A stretch of 6,751 bases of DNA from Pseudomonadota bacterium (lineage in GTDB: Bacteria; Pseudomonadota; Alphaproteobacteria; UBA1280; UBA12223): the NCBI GenBank assembly GCA_002937495.1, contig PTJW01000056.1, positions 1-6,751 on the forward strand. Direction: 5' to 3'. The first letter of the stretch is position 1; the number at the start of each line of letters is the position of its first letter. Under the pieces are notes generated by a model. That model made no database searches. It saw nothing but the letters and a program-made list of their open reading frames with translations, and was not told the DNA's origin. The position numbers were made by a program, and so were the translations under genes. Shown one piece after another: positions 1 to 5,792 of this stretch.

Positions 1-156
1 CCTGCAATTAAGTGGGCAACAGATAATGCTGTTATGATTGGTTATGCTGGAGGTATTAGATATTTTGACAAATCAAATGATAACAAATTTGACACACTAG
101 ATGCAAAACCAACACCAAGATGGCCTTTAGCTAGTCTAAAAAAGGTTGAATTGTAA
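1..156 (+). CDS. tsaD: tRNA N6-adenosine threonylcarbamoyltransferase TsaD, C-terminal fragment
   Basis: Only the last 51 codons and the TAA stop are inside the window; the gene begins upstream. The reading frame shows KWATDNAVMIGYAGG near its start and PTPRWPLASL near its end. These match the C-terminus of the TsaD/Gcp/YgjD family, where a C/A-TDNGAMIAYAG block is followed after about 25 residues by a RPRWPL block. TsaD transfers the threonylcarbamoyl group from threonylcarbamoyl-AMP to A37 of ANN-decoding tRNAs, working with TsaB and TsaE in the cytoplasm. The Asp of the TDN block belongs to the metal/nucleotide-binding site of the ASKHA fold. There is no obvious hairpin terminator after the stop, so transcription may run into the next gene 60 nt downstream. 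Identity is inferred from two conserved blocks only, but both are distinctive. Confidence 0.88.
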   Translation, partial: PAIKWATDNAVMIGYAGGIRYFDKSNDNKFDTLDAKPTPRWPLASLKKVEL

Positions 157-216
157 TTATTTTTGATGTACTATATTTAATGTATGTAACTTACACATAA
201 AAGTCTAAAGGATAAA

Positions 217-1005
217 ATGATGAAAAAAATTATTATTAGCTTATTAAGTATTTTTGTAGCAACATCAGCAATTGCTGATAACAATACTAAAGAAGGCTAC
301 GGTACTAGATATTTCCCAGGTATGGAGTTATTTCCTAAAGTTAGACCTGTAGAACACAAAAAAGAATTAGCACCTGATTCAAAACCAGAAAATCTTTTAC
401 AAGATGCTAAGTCTATATCTGACATTAAATTAAAACTAATTACAGAGCAAGATCCTGATGGTGAAAAACTACAATGGAGCCTAGACCTTCCATTTAGATA
501 TGTTTTCTTAACTCGTTTTGCTACAATGCAAAGAGCTGATAATTACACTCCAGAAGAAGATACTTGGGGCAGAAGCTACCAAAAACTTGAAATTCAATTT
601 GTAAGATCAGATGGTAAAGTTCTACCTCCTTACTACTTATATAGAAACACAATTACTGTTAACAATGTTACTTATGTAGATAACTCTAAAGAAATTGAAG
701 ACTGGTTATTTTCAACTGTTAGAAACTACAAACAGCTTGAAGTTGTTAATGTAGCTTTAAACATCGATGATTATAATAGATGTAAAGAAATTGGCAATCT
801 ACACCATGAAACAGACCCAGAACAGTGTATTTTCCCAGATGGTACAACATTCTTAAATGTTAACACAGAACTAAAAGAAGATACTATCAGAACATTTAAC
901 TTTGACGATTGCTTTGCTAACAAAAACCCAATTGTTGCAGGCTTCCCAAGAAGATGTGTAGCACCAGGAGGTAGACTATACACAGAACAACCAAAAGTTA
1001 GATAA
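217..1005 (+). CDS. Secreted protein of unknown function with two C-x14-C repeats
   Basis: The family is not recognised. The product is 262 aa with a typical Sec signal peptide: KK at residues 3-4, a hydrophobic core IIISLLSIFVATSAIA, and a likely signal peptidase I cut after A20 (AIA|D). The mature protein is polar with no further membrane segment, so it is probably periplasmic. All four cysteines sit in the last third, in two modules of equal spacing: C189-x14-C204 followed by IFPDGTTF, and C232-x14-C247 followed by VAPGGRLY. The second (C-FANKNPIVAGFPRR-C) resembles a small C..GNP....YPR.C....G..F motif found in diverse bacterial exported proteins, presumably disulphide-bonded. Two ATGs lie in tandem. 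The Shine-Dalgarno AAAGGA (207-212) is 4 nt from the first and 7 nt from the second (position 220), so translation may start at MKKIII. No confident promoter is visible in 157-216. A strong terminator follows the stop. Confidence 0.8.
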   Translation: MMKKIIISLLSIFVATSAIADNNTKEGYGTRYFPGMELFPKVRPVEHKKELAPDSKPENLLQDAKSISDIKLKLITEQDPDGEKLQWSLDLPFRYVFLTRFATMQRADNYTPEEDTWGRSYQKLEIQFVRSDGKVLPPYYLYRNTITVNNVTYVDNSKEIEDWLFSTVRNYKQLEVVNVALNIDDYNRCKEIGNLHHETDPEQCIFPDGTTFLNVNTELKEDTIRTFNFDDCFANKNPIVAGFPRRCVAPGGRLYTEQPKVR

Positions 1006-1019
1006 TCAAGCTTAATTCT

Positions 1020-1053
1020 AAAACTAGTCTACTAAAAATAGGCTAGTTTTTTT
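1020..1053 (+). terminator. Rho-independent terminator after the secreted-protein gene
   Basis: Bases 1020-1031 pair with 1039-1050 in a 12-bp stem with one G-U pair and a 7-nt loop, and a run of seven T (1047-1053) overlaps and follows the stem. It begins 15 nt after the stop codon. Only about 26 nt remain before the next start codon, too little for a separate promoter, so readthrough may supply the pilin-like gene. Confidence 0.85.
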
Positions 1054-1079
1054 ATAAAACAACAAAAAGGATAACAATT

Positions 1080-1676
1080 ATGATTTTTAATAAAGGTGCC
1101 ATGTTCGGTCTTGATGCCAGAATTGCTTTAGCTATTTTTGGTGCACTATCTGTTATTAGTGGTGCGGCATTATATTCAGCTATTCAACAAAGTAAAGTTG
1201 TTGCCTTAGTAACAGATTTAAATGAAATTGGTAAAGCATATACTGCTTTTGCTCTTGACACAGGCCAAGATTTACCAGAGCTTAAAAGCCCTCTTTTATA
1301 TGCAGACTCATATGATTTAATTGAAAATACAAAAAATTATACTAATTGGAATGGCCCATACCTTTCTTATGATAAATTAGCTACTGATACCACATACCGT
1401 AGTTTAAGCCATCCATCTTACTATGCGGTAAGAACAGCTCCTTTAAGCGGTGGAACTTGGGGTAATACAAACTTAGGTGACTGCACAGCTGGCAACCCTT
1501 GCTTTTTATGGGCAATGATTAATAATGTACCGAATGAACTAGCTACCGCAGCTGATATTTATGTTGACGGTACATATAATAAAACTGAAGGCAACTTTAG
1601 AATTCATGATTCTAACGGAACTGCCGCTGCTGCGCATGTATACTTTAAAATACAACCAACATTAAACCAACCATAA
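1080..1676 (+). CDS. Type IV pilin / pseudopilin-like protein, atypical N-terminus
   Basis: The product is 198 aa. A very short leader (MIFNKGA) precedes one long hydrophobic helix, residues 13-36 (ARIALAIFGALSVISGAALY and on), followed by an amphipathic stretch QQSKVVALVTDLNEIGKAYTAF that looks like the continued N-terminal helix of pilins and type II secretion pseudopilins. DTGQDLPEL (60-68) and WNGPYLSY (90-97) resemble blocks common in pseudopilins after that helix. C135 and C141 could form the small disulphide loop of the globular part. The usual G|FxxxE prepilin site is not intact: cutting after A7 puts D12 at the position of the conserved Glu5. A good Shine-Dalgarno (AAAAAGGA, 1064-1071) lies 8 nt before the ATG. 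If processed, the protein would be held in the inner membrane by its helix and could join a pilus or secretion pseudopilus; no assembly genes are in view. The class is likely, the exact role unknown. Confidence 0.65.
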   Translation: MIFNKGAMFGLDARIALAIFGALSVISGAALYSAIQQSKVVALVTDLNEIGKAYTAFALDTGQDLPELKSPLLYADSYDLIENTKNYTNWNGPYLSYDKLATDTTYRSLSHPSYYAVRTAPLSGGTWGNTNLGDCTAGNPCFLWAMINNVPNELATAADIYVDGTYNKTEGNFRIHDSNGTAAAAHVYFKIQPTLNQP

Positions 1677-1732
1677 AGAAAAAAATTAATATATTTATCA
1701 AATATTTTTAATATTATCTTGAAATTAAAAGG

Positions 1733-1761
1733 TTGACATCTTATATTATTTGCTGTATTTT
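1733..1761 (+). promoter_or_regulatory. Sigma70-type promoter of the rpmH operon
   Basis: A perfect TTGACA -35 box (1733-1738) is separated by 17 nt from a TATTTT -10 box (1756-1761). The predicted transcription start is near 1768-1770, leaving a leader of about 50 nt before rpmH. This is the best -35 match in the window and fits a strongly expressed ribosomal-protein operon. It lies in the 144-nt gap after the pilin-like gene. That gap otherwise shows only AT-rich sequence; a 6-bp AT-only hairpin at 1691-1705 is too weak to call a terminator. Confidence 0.8.
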
Positions 1762-1820
1762 ACAATACAATGTTAGTTATAGAAGTTGAATTTTGACTCT
1801 AATAAAAAGGAAACTATGTT

Positions 1821-1955
1821 ATGAAAAGAACTTACCAACCAAGTAATCTACGTCGTAAAAGAGTTCACGGCTTCAGAGCTAGAATGAGAACTGTTGGCGG
1901 TAGAGCTGTTATTAGAGCAAGAAGAGCTAAAGGCAGAAAATCACTTTCAGCTTAA
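1821..1955 (+). CDS. rpmH: Large ribosomal subunit protein bL34
   Basis: This 44-aa, very basic protein begins MKRTYQPSNLRRKRVHGFRA and ends RRAKGRKSLSA. That is the complete L34 signature (MKRTxQPSxLxRKRxHGFRxRM...RRAKGRxxL), and the length is normal for the family. L34 is a late-assembling structural protein of the 50S subunit, bound to 23S rRNA. The SLSA ending is alphaproteobacterial in style, whereas gammaproteobacterial L34 usually ends in LTVSK or similar. The Shine-Dalgarno AAGGA (1807-1811) is 9 nt from this ATG. Another ATG at 1816 opens a two-codon frame (ATG TTA TGA) whose stop overlaps this start. It is the first gene of the rpmH-rnpA-yidD-yidC operon; rnpA begins 19 nt after its stop. 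Confidence 0.97.
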   Translation: MKRTYQPSNLRRKRVHGFRARMRTVGGRAVIRARRAKGRKSLSA

Positions 1956-1974
1956 TAAGGCACTTATAGAAATT

Positions 1975-2343
1975 ATGCAATACGATAAACTTAAATCTAG
2001 TAAATCATTTGCACAACTTCGCAAAAGTGGGAGTAGCTTTGTTGCTCCCGCTTTTGTTATTTTGGCGCAAAAAACAAACTGTTGTGATACAACGGTTCAA
2101 ATTGGCTTTACAGCTAGTAAGAAAATTGGTAATGCCATTAAACGAGCATTAGCAAGAAGAAGGCTAAAAGCTGCCCTTAATGAAATTAACCCTCAATTAT
2201 TAGAAAATCTAAACTCATATCAACTAAATATCATTGCTAGACATAAAGCTTTAGATGTTGATTTTGAAAAATTAGTATTCTACTTTTCTAAAACATTAAA
2301 AAATATTCAGAAAAATTCTCAGAATAATGCAAAAAAAGATTAG
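1975..2343 (+). CDS. rnpA: Ribonuclease P protein component
   Basis: This 122-aa basic protein is the protein subunit of RNase P, which helps the catalytic RNA remove 5' leaders from pre-tRNAs. Position directly after rpmH, size and the central block IGFTASKKIGNAIKRALARR (residues 43-62) identify it. The N-terminal KLKSSKSFAQLRKSGSSF (residues 5-22) matches the family's usual start, where an Lxxxx-FxxvxxxGxxx pattern precedes the strands that bind the pre-tRNA leader. The ATG at 1975 was chosen because it gives this normal N-terminus. The frame is open back to a TTG at 1894, but that lies inside rpmH and would add 27 atypical residues. The only Shine-Dalgarno-like element, AAGG at 1957-1960, is 14 nt away, so translation may be coupled to rpmH. 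Oddity: the RNR motif of the family reads R57-A58-L59 here. The last 17 nt overlap yidD. Confidence 0.93.
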   Translation: MQYDKLKSSKSFAQLRKSGSSFVAPAFVILAQKTNCCDTTVQIGFTASKKIGNAIKRALARRRLKAALNEINPQLLENLNSYQLNIIARHKALDVDFEKLVFYFSKTLKNIQKNSQNNAKKD

Positions 2344-2584
2344 TATTTTTGGCAAAATTAGTTTAATATTGATACGAGCTTATCAAAAAAGTTTTTCCGC
2401 ATTAATTGGCAGAAATTGCCGATTTAGCCCGTCATGTTCTGATTATGCATTAATTGCAATAAAAAAACATGGCTTTATTAAAGGCTGGATTTTAGCAGTT
2501 ATTAGAATTGTTAAATGCAACCCTTGGGGACCACACGGACATGATCCGGTTCCTGAAAACTTTTGTAAAAAGTGTAAACATTAA
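2327..2584 (+). CDS. yidD: Membrane protein insertion efficiency factor YidD
   Basis: The product is 85 aa and carries the full YidD signature: NCRFSPSCSDYA (30-41), IKKHGFIKGWILAVIRIVKC (45-64), then NPWGPHGHDPVP (65-76). YidD is a small inner-membrane-associated protein, held by an N-terminal amphipathic helix (here KISIFGKISLILIRAYQKSF, 4-23), that assists YidC-dependent and Sec-dependent membrane insertion. Its place between rnpA and yidC is the standard one. The start codon lies inside the end of rnpA in another frame (17-nt overlap) with no clear Shine-Dalgarno, which suggests translational coupling. Besides the three family cysteines (C31, C37, C64), the tail adds a CxxC pair (C80, C83) followed by K84-H85. 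The gap to yidC is 25 nt. Confidence 0.95.
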   Translation: MQKKISIFGKISLILIRAYQKSFSALIGRNCRFSPSCSDYALIAIKKHGFIKGWILAVIRIVKCNPWGPHGHDPVPENFCKKCKH

Positions 2585-2609
2585 TAAAAAATATTAAAGG
2601 AACTTAACC

Positions 2610-4241
2610 GTGACTAATAATTTAAGAAACAACACTACAGAAAAACAAGGTTCTAACAAGCTAGTTTTAGCTTTAGTTATTGCTTTTGTAATGCTATTTG
2701 CTGTTGACTATCTAGAACAAAAGTATGCTCCTGCACAGGCAGTTGAAGCAGTAAACCCACTAACTCCAAACAAAGGTGACTTATTTACAAATAAAACACC
2801 TCAGTTAACTGAAATTAAGCCTGTTGAAATGCAAACAGAGAACTACGATGTTCAGTTAGACCTAGTTGGTGGTAAAATTACAAAATTAGACCTACTAAAC
2901 TATGTTGAAGTTAAAGATGAAGATAAACTAGTTAGCATTTTTAGCCCTAAAGATGAAGAATCTAAAGTTGGTATGCTACTTGATGCTGGTTGGTTATCAA
3001 ACAAATTTTCAACACCAGATGCAAACACTGTTTGGTCTGTTGATTCAAAAGGTGCTGACTCAGTTGTTTTATCATATAAAAATGATAAATTAACATTTTA
3101 CAGAACTTTCTTATTTAATAAAGATAACTTCTTAACTAATATTGAAGATAAAGTTATTAATAACTCAAATGAAGCTATTCAAATTGCTCACTACTCACAA
3201 ATCCACCACATTGGTGAAAGAGAAGACAAGCTAGCTAACTCATTTACAAACTTCACTGGCCCTGAAGCTATGATTGATGCTGAGAAAACTCAAGCTGATT
3301 ATAAAGACTTACAAGATGGCCAAAGCTTTGAAGTTGAAGGTAAGAATGTTTGGGCAGGTGTTACAAGACAATACTTTGCTGGTGCAATTATCCCAGATAA
3401 TGCAAACACAAATACTGTTAAAATTAAGCACAATAAAGTTGGCGAAGATAACTACTACACAGTATTAGTAAGAAGCCATGTTAAAAGCTTAGAAGCTGGT
3501 GCTAACTTAACTGAAAAATTCCAAGTATATGCTGGTCCTAAGTCTACTAAAATTTTAGAAGAGCAGCCAGTTGCCAAAGAAATTAGATTACCTAGCATGT
3601 TAGATTATGGTTGGTTTCATGTTATTGCAAAAGCTATTTTTGATGCAATGATGTTTGTTGATCAATATGTAAACAGCTTAGCACTAAGCATTATCATTAT
3701 TACTCTTGGTTTAAAAATTGTTTTATTCCCATTAGCTAACAAATCATATGTATCAATGGCTAAAATGAGAAAAATTCAACCAGAGATGAAAGCTCTACAA
3801 GAAAAACACGGTGATGATAGACAAACTCTTGGTTTAGAAATGATGAACCTATACAAGAAACACCAAGTTTCTCCTGCAAGCGGTTGCTGGCCTATTTTAA
3901 TCCAGATTCCAATCTTCTTTGCAATGTATAAAGTTATTTTAATGAGCTTTGAGTTTAGACAAGCTGAACTAGGTTTCTGGATTCACGATATGTCTATGAA
4001 AGATCCATTCTTTGTACTTCCTATTTTAATGGGTATCTCAATGATTGTTCAACAAAGAATGAACCCTCAGCCATTAGATGAAACTCAAAAAATGGTTATG
4101 AATGTTATGCCAATTGCATTTACAGTACTGTTCTTATTCTTCCCTGCAGGTTTAGTACTTTACTGGCTAACAAACAACGTTTTAAGTATTGCACAACAAT
4201 ACATCATCATGAAACGCGAAGATGCAAAAGATTCTAAATAA
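2610..4241 (+). CDS. yidC: Membrane protein insertase YidC
   Basis: The product is 543 aa, a normal Gram-negative YidC length. It inserts and folds inner-membrane proteins, alone or with SecYEG. Order of parts: cytoplasmic N-tail; TM1 about residues 18-34; a large periplasmic domain about 40-330; then the conserved 60-kDa inner-membrane-protein domain. In that domain TM2 (about 355-374) carries K369, where E. coli has the groove Arg. The cytoplasmic helical hairpin contains ANKSYVSMAKMRKIQPEM (376-393). TM3 includes PASGCWPILIQIPIFFAMYK (422-441), TM4 is about 466-481, and TM5 about 500-520 ends in FPAGLVLYWLTNNVLSIAQQ (511-530). The C-tail is short (KREDAKDSK) without the long basic ribosome-binding extension of some species. 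The start is GTG, supported by Shine-Dalgarno AAAGGA (2596-2601) 8 nt upstream. It is the last gene of its operon. Confidence 0.97.
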   Translation: MTNNLRNNTTEKQGSNKLVLALVIAFVMLFAVDYLEQKYAPAQAVEAVNPLTPNKGDLFTNKTPQLTEIKPVEMQTENYDVQLDLVGGKITKLDLLNYVEVKDEDKLVSIFSPKDEESKVGMLLDAGWLSNKFSTPDANTVWSVDSKGADSVVLSYKNDKLTFYRTFLFNKDNFLTNIEDKVINNSNEAIQIAHYSQIHHIGEREDKLANSFTNFTGPEAMIDAEKTQADYKDLQDGQSFEVEGKNVWAGVTRQYFAGAIIPDNANTNTVKIKHNKVGEDNYYTVLVRSHVKSLEAGANLTEKFQVYAGPKSTKILEEQPVAKEIRLPSMLDYGWFHVIAKAIFDAMMFVDQYVNSLALSIIIITLGLKIVLFPLANKSYVSMAKMRKIQPEMKALQEKHGDDRQTLGLEMMNLYKKHQVSPASGCWPILIQIPIFFAMYKVILMSFEFRQAELGFWIHDMSMKDPFFVLPILMGISMIVQQRMNPQPLDETQKMVMNVMPIAFTVLFLFFPAGLVLYWLTNNVLSIAQQYIIMKREDAKDSK

Positions 4242-4250
4242 TTAAAAATA

Positions 4251-4277
4251 AAAAAGCTGCCTAATTGGCAGCTTTTT
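4251..4277. terminator. Bidirectional terminator between yidC and the minus-strand block
   Basis: A perfect 11-bp stem (4251-4261 with 4267-4277) with a 5-nt loop is flanked by A on the left and T on the right. It therefore ends in a U-run when transcribed from either side. It starts 10 nt after the yidC stop and lies 4 nt beyond the stop of the convergent gene at 4281-4670, so it most likely serves both. Confidence 0.9.
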
Positions 4278-4280
4278 GTT

Positions 4281-4670
4281 TTAGTTTAACTCGATCATCG
4301 CAGACTTAAAAATCTGCATGTTATTAAAAAAAGGATTTTCTTTTTTAATGTTTGAGCAGGCTTGTTCAAACTGTTTAGAATAAAAGCTTGTAGAGAATAT
4401 ATAATGAAGAATATTAAGAGCGTCTTTGTTTCTTCTTTTTAAGCATTCATCAAGAAATATCAGCAACCATTTAGATTCTGCTACATAGTAGCTAATTAAT
4501 AGGTTTTTAAATAGGTTAATTGCTTCCATTTCTTTAATTTTATAAACGGATTGAATATTTTCAATAATATTTGCAAAAACATTAAGTTGATAATCACTTG
4601 GAGAGAATTCGATTGGACTAGATTCCAACATCGATTTTAAGTACTTTTTATCGTGACTTTTCATAAACAT
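4281..4670 (-). CDS. Small helical protein of unknown function (minus-strand family, member 1)
   Basis: Not recognised. The product is 129 aa from the ATG at 4670, or 127 aa if translation starts at the in-frame ATG at 4664 (MKSHDKKY). Neither start has a recognisable Shine-Dalgarno, so the choice is open. There is no signal peptide or clear membrane segment. The sequence is Lys- and Asn-rich and looks all alpha-helical, so a cytoplasmic or exported effector-like protein are both possible. Residues 59-62 (ISYY), 72-77 (FLDECL) and 84-88 (ALNIL) resemble ILSYF, YIDECL and VLQVL in the product of the gene at 5879-6610. This suggests it is a shortened relative matching that protein's middle part. 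It has its own promoter (4697-4725) with a leader of about 20 nt and shares the yidC terminator, so it is probably transcribed alone. Confidence 0.7.
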   Translation of the reverse strand: MFMKSHDKKYLKSMLESSPIEFSPSDYQLNVFANIIENIQSVYKIKEMEAINLFKNLLISYYVAESKWLLIFLDECLKRRNKDALNILHYIFSTSFYSKQFEQACSNIKKENPFFNNMQIFKSAMIELN

Positions 4671-4696
4671 TACATTTGGTTATTAAGAATAATGCC

Positions 4697-4725
4697 AATA
4701 TAGTAAATAACAAATAAAATTTCAA
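4697..4725 (-). promoter_or_regulatory. Promoter of the 4281-4670 gene
   Basis: On the minus strand, TTGAAA (4720-4725) and TATATT (4697-4702) are separated by exactly 17 nt. The predicted start of transcription, near 4690, lies about 20 nt before the first ATG. The -35 box sits 5 nt beyond the end of the terminator of the upstream minus-strand gene. Confidence 0.7.
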
Positions 4726-4730
4726 TGAGT

Positions 4731-4769
4731 AAAAAAAAGAACCCTACTAATAAATTAGAGGATTCTTTT
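4731..4769 (-). terminator. Rho-independent terminator of the 4783-5127 gene
   Basis: On the minus strand, bases 4769-4755 pair with 4750-4735 in a 15-bp stem with one G-U pair and a single bulged base around a 4-nt loop. It runs into eight T (complement of A 4731-4738). It begins 14 nt after the stop codon. Confidence 0.85.
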
Positions 4770-4782
4770 AAAACAGCGATAC

Positions 4783-5127
4783 TTAGAATGCATATACTAA
4801 ACCATGTTTATCGCAATATTCTCGATACAGCTTTTTTAAGCTAAGGCTTGACTTTAGGCAGTTTACCTTAGGGTGTACTGCTTTAGCAACAAGTTCGCGA
4901 AACTCTACATTTTCAATATTTTCTTTAATCCAGTTAAATACTGAAGATGTTAAGTCGAGCTTTTTTATATCGCTAGTTAGGTCATAAGGCCATGACTGTA
5001 GCAATGGAAAATACTTAATTGGAACATTTTTTAGTTCTGCTACACCAAGTTTTTTAAACTCCATTGATAAGTTAATCTGCTTAAAAGCTTCCTTAACATT
5101 ATTATTATAATGAGAAAGATTTAACAT
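4783..5127 (-). CDS. Small protein of unknown function (minus-strand family, member 2)
   Basis: Not recognised. The product is 114 aa with no signal peptide or membrane segment; it is Lys-rich and probably soluble. The start is well supported: AAGGA on the minus strand lies about 6 nt before the ATG, and a promoter is placed about 35 nt upstream. Residues 38-79 hold IKY (37-39), WP (46-47), NW (65-66) and REL (77-79). The product of 5224-5748 shows the same order, IEY...WP...NW...KEL, with nearly identical spacing, including a 24-residue ungapped stretch around NW. It therefore looks like a relative of that protein's N-terminal part. The C-terminus (LKKLYREYCDKHGLVYAF) has no counterpart seen. 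It has its own promoter and terminator, so it is probably monocistronic. Confidence 0.7.
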   Translation of the reverse strand: MLNLSHYNNNVKEAFKQINLSMEFKKLGVAELKNVPIKYFPLLQSWPYDLTSDIKKLDLTSSVFNWIKENIENVEFRELVAKAVHPKVNCLKSSLSLKKLYREYCDKHGLVYAF

Positions 5128-5161
5128 TTCTATTCCTTAAAAGTTATGAGTTAGCCAATTA

Positions 5162-5190
5162 ATACTATCAAAAAAATAAAATTATTGCAA
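5162..5190 (-). promoter_or_regulatory. Promoter of the 4783-5127 gene
   Basis: On the minus strand, TTGCAA (5185-5190) and TAGTAT (5162-5167) are separated by 17 nt. Transcription would start near 5155, giving a leader of about 28 nt that contains the AAGGA ribosome-binding site. Confidence 0.65.
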
Positions 5191-5210
5191 ATAAACAGAA
5201 ACTTATTAAT

Positions 5211-5237
5211 AAAAAAAGAGGGCCTAAGCCCCCTTTT
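5211..5237 (-). terminator. Rho-independent terminator overlapping the end of the 5224-5748 gene
   Basis: On the minus strand, 5237-5228 pairs with 5223-5214 in a 10-bp stem (one G-U pair, otherwise complementary) with a 4-nt TTAG loop. A T-run (complement of A 5211-5217) overlaps and follows it. The 5' arm is coding sequence for the last residues (KGA), and the TAG stop lies in the loop, so coding and termination signals overlap. Confidence 0.85.
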
Positions 5238-5748
5238 GTGATACTTGAGTTATTGGTTTACCTAACTCTTGCAGTGCAATTTTTTTAATGTCTATTGAGT
5301 TATTATCTTTATAGTAATTACCTAGCACTTCAAGCACCTTAACTATGCAGATATGGTCGTCTTTTTCAACATTTAAACATAAGTAATGCTCTAATGACTC
5401 AATATCATCATTAAAGTCTTGTATACTATGCTTATACTTACTATCATCATGTAGATACTGCAAGCATAAAGCATAGCCCCTACGCTCGGTTAAATCAAAA
5501 ATATTATCAGCTGAATATATCTGAATAATTAATTCTTTTAATTTAGCATAACCAAGCATTTGTTGAAACCAGTTTGGTATAGCATAAAGTTGTTCATCCG
5601 TGTATTTATTTATGCCATGTAGAGGCCACATCTTTTCAGTATGATTTGAATATTCGATGCCTAAATTGTCTAGCATCTCATAAAACTTTTTACTATTTAA
5701 CTGCACTAAAATATCATTGCAATTAATCATCGAGTCTGAGATAGCCAT
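5224..5748 (-). CDS. Protein of unknown function (minus-strand family, member 3)
   Basis: Not recognised. The product is 174 aa from the ATG at 5748. The frame is open to a GTG at 5754, but that GTG lies inside the Shine-Dalgarno AGAGGTG, so the ATG is preferred. There is no signal peptide or membrane segment; it looks mostly alpha-helical and acidic in its second half. In this numbering, IEY (32-34), WP (41-42), NW (59-60) and KEL (71-73) match the order and spacing seen in the 4783-5127 product. HYL (121-123), DDHI (130-133) and VLEVL (138-142) align without gaps to SYF, DECL and VLQVL in the 5879-6610 product. It thus links the two shorter neighbours to the larger one. It uses a TAG stop, unlike the TAA of the other genes here. 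It has its own strong promoter, and its terminator is embedded in its 3' end. Confidence 0.72.
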   Translation of the reverse strand: MAISDSMINCNDILVQLNSKKFYEMLDNLGIEYSNHTEKMWPLHGINKYTDEQLYAIPNWFQQMLGYAKLKELIIQIYSADNIFDLTERRGYALCLQYLHDDSKYKHSIQDFNDDIESLEHYLCLNVEKDDHICIVKVLEVLGNYYKDNNSIDIKKIALQELGKPITQVSQKGA

Positions 5749-5770
5749 AAACACCTCTGTTTATTAAAAA

Positions 5771-5784
5771 AGGAAGTATTTCCT
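5771..5784. repeat. Short inverted repeat in the leader of the 5224-5748 gene
   Basis: AGGAA and TTCCT flank a 4-nt centre (AGGAAGTATTTCCT on the plus strand). It lies in the first bases of the predicted transcript, between the -10 box (5793-5798) and the ribosome-binding site. It could be an operator or a small leader hairpin, but the arms are only 5 bp and chance is a real possibility. Confidence 0.3.
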
Positions 5785-5792
5785 AATTAAAA

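Noticed and set aside
771..983. Minus-strand open frame of 70 codons
   Set aside because: It is antisense to the secreted-protein gene, with no ribosome-binding site or promoter and a composition that mirrors the sense codons. Treated as a shadow.
1677..1820. Replication origin near rpmH
   Set aside because: rpmH often lies near dnaA/oriC, but no DnaA-box (TTATCCACA-type) sequences or dnaA gene were seen; the gap holds only the rpmH promoter and AT-rich DNA.
1894..1974. Longer RNase P protein starting at TTG 1894
   Set aside because: It lies inside rpmH, has no ribosome-binding site, and the added 27 residues do not resemble any RnpA N-terminus. ATG 1975 gives a normal family start.
3274..3468. 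Plus-strand open frame of 64 codons inside yidC
   Set aside because: It is a frame-shifted shadow of the unmistakable yidC coding sequence, with no supporting signals.
4281..5127. Toxin-antitoxin pair formed by the two smallest minus-strand genes
   Set aside because: They are not overlapping or co-transcribed; each has its own promoter and terminator, and neither shows a DNA-binding or known toxin motif.
5161..5223. CRISPR-like or repeated spacer structure in the AT-rich gaps
   Set aside because: The gaps share only A/T runs, promoters and terminators. No direct repeat with regular spacing was found.
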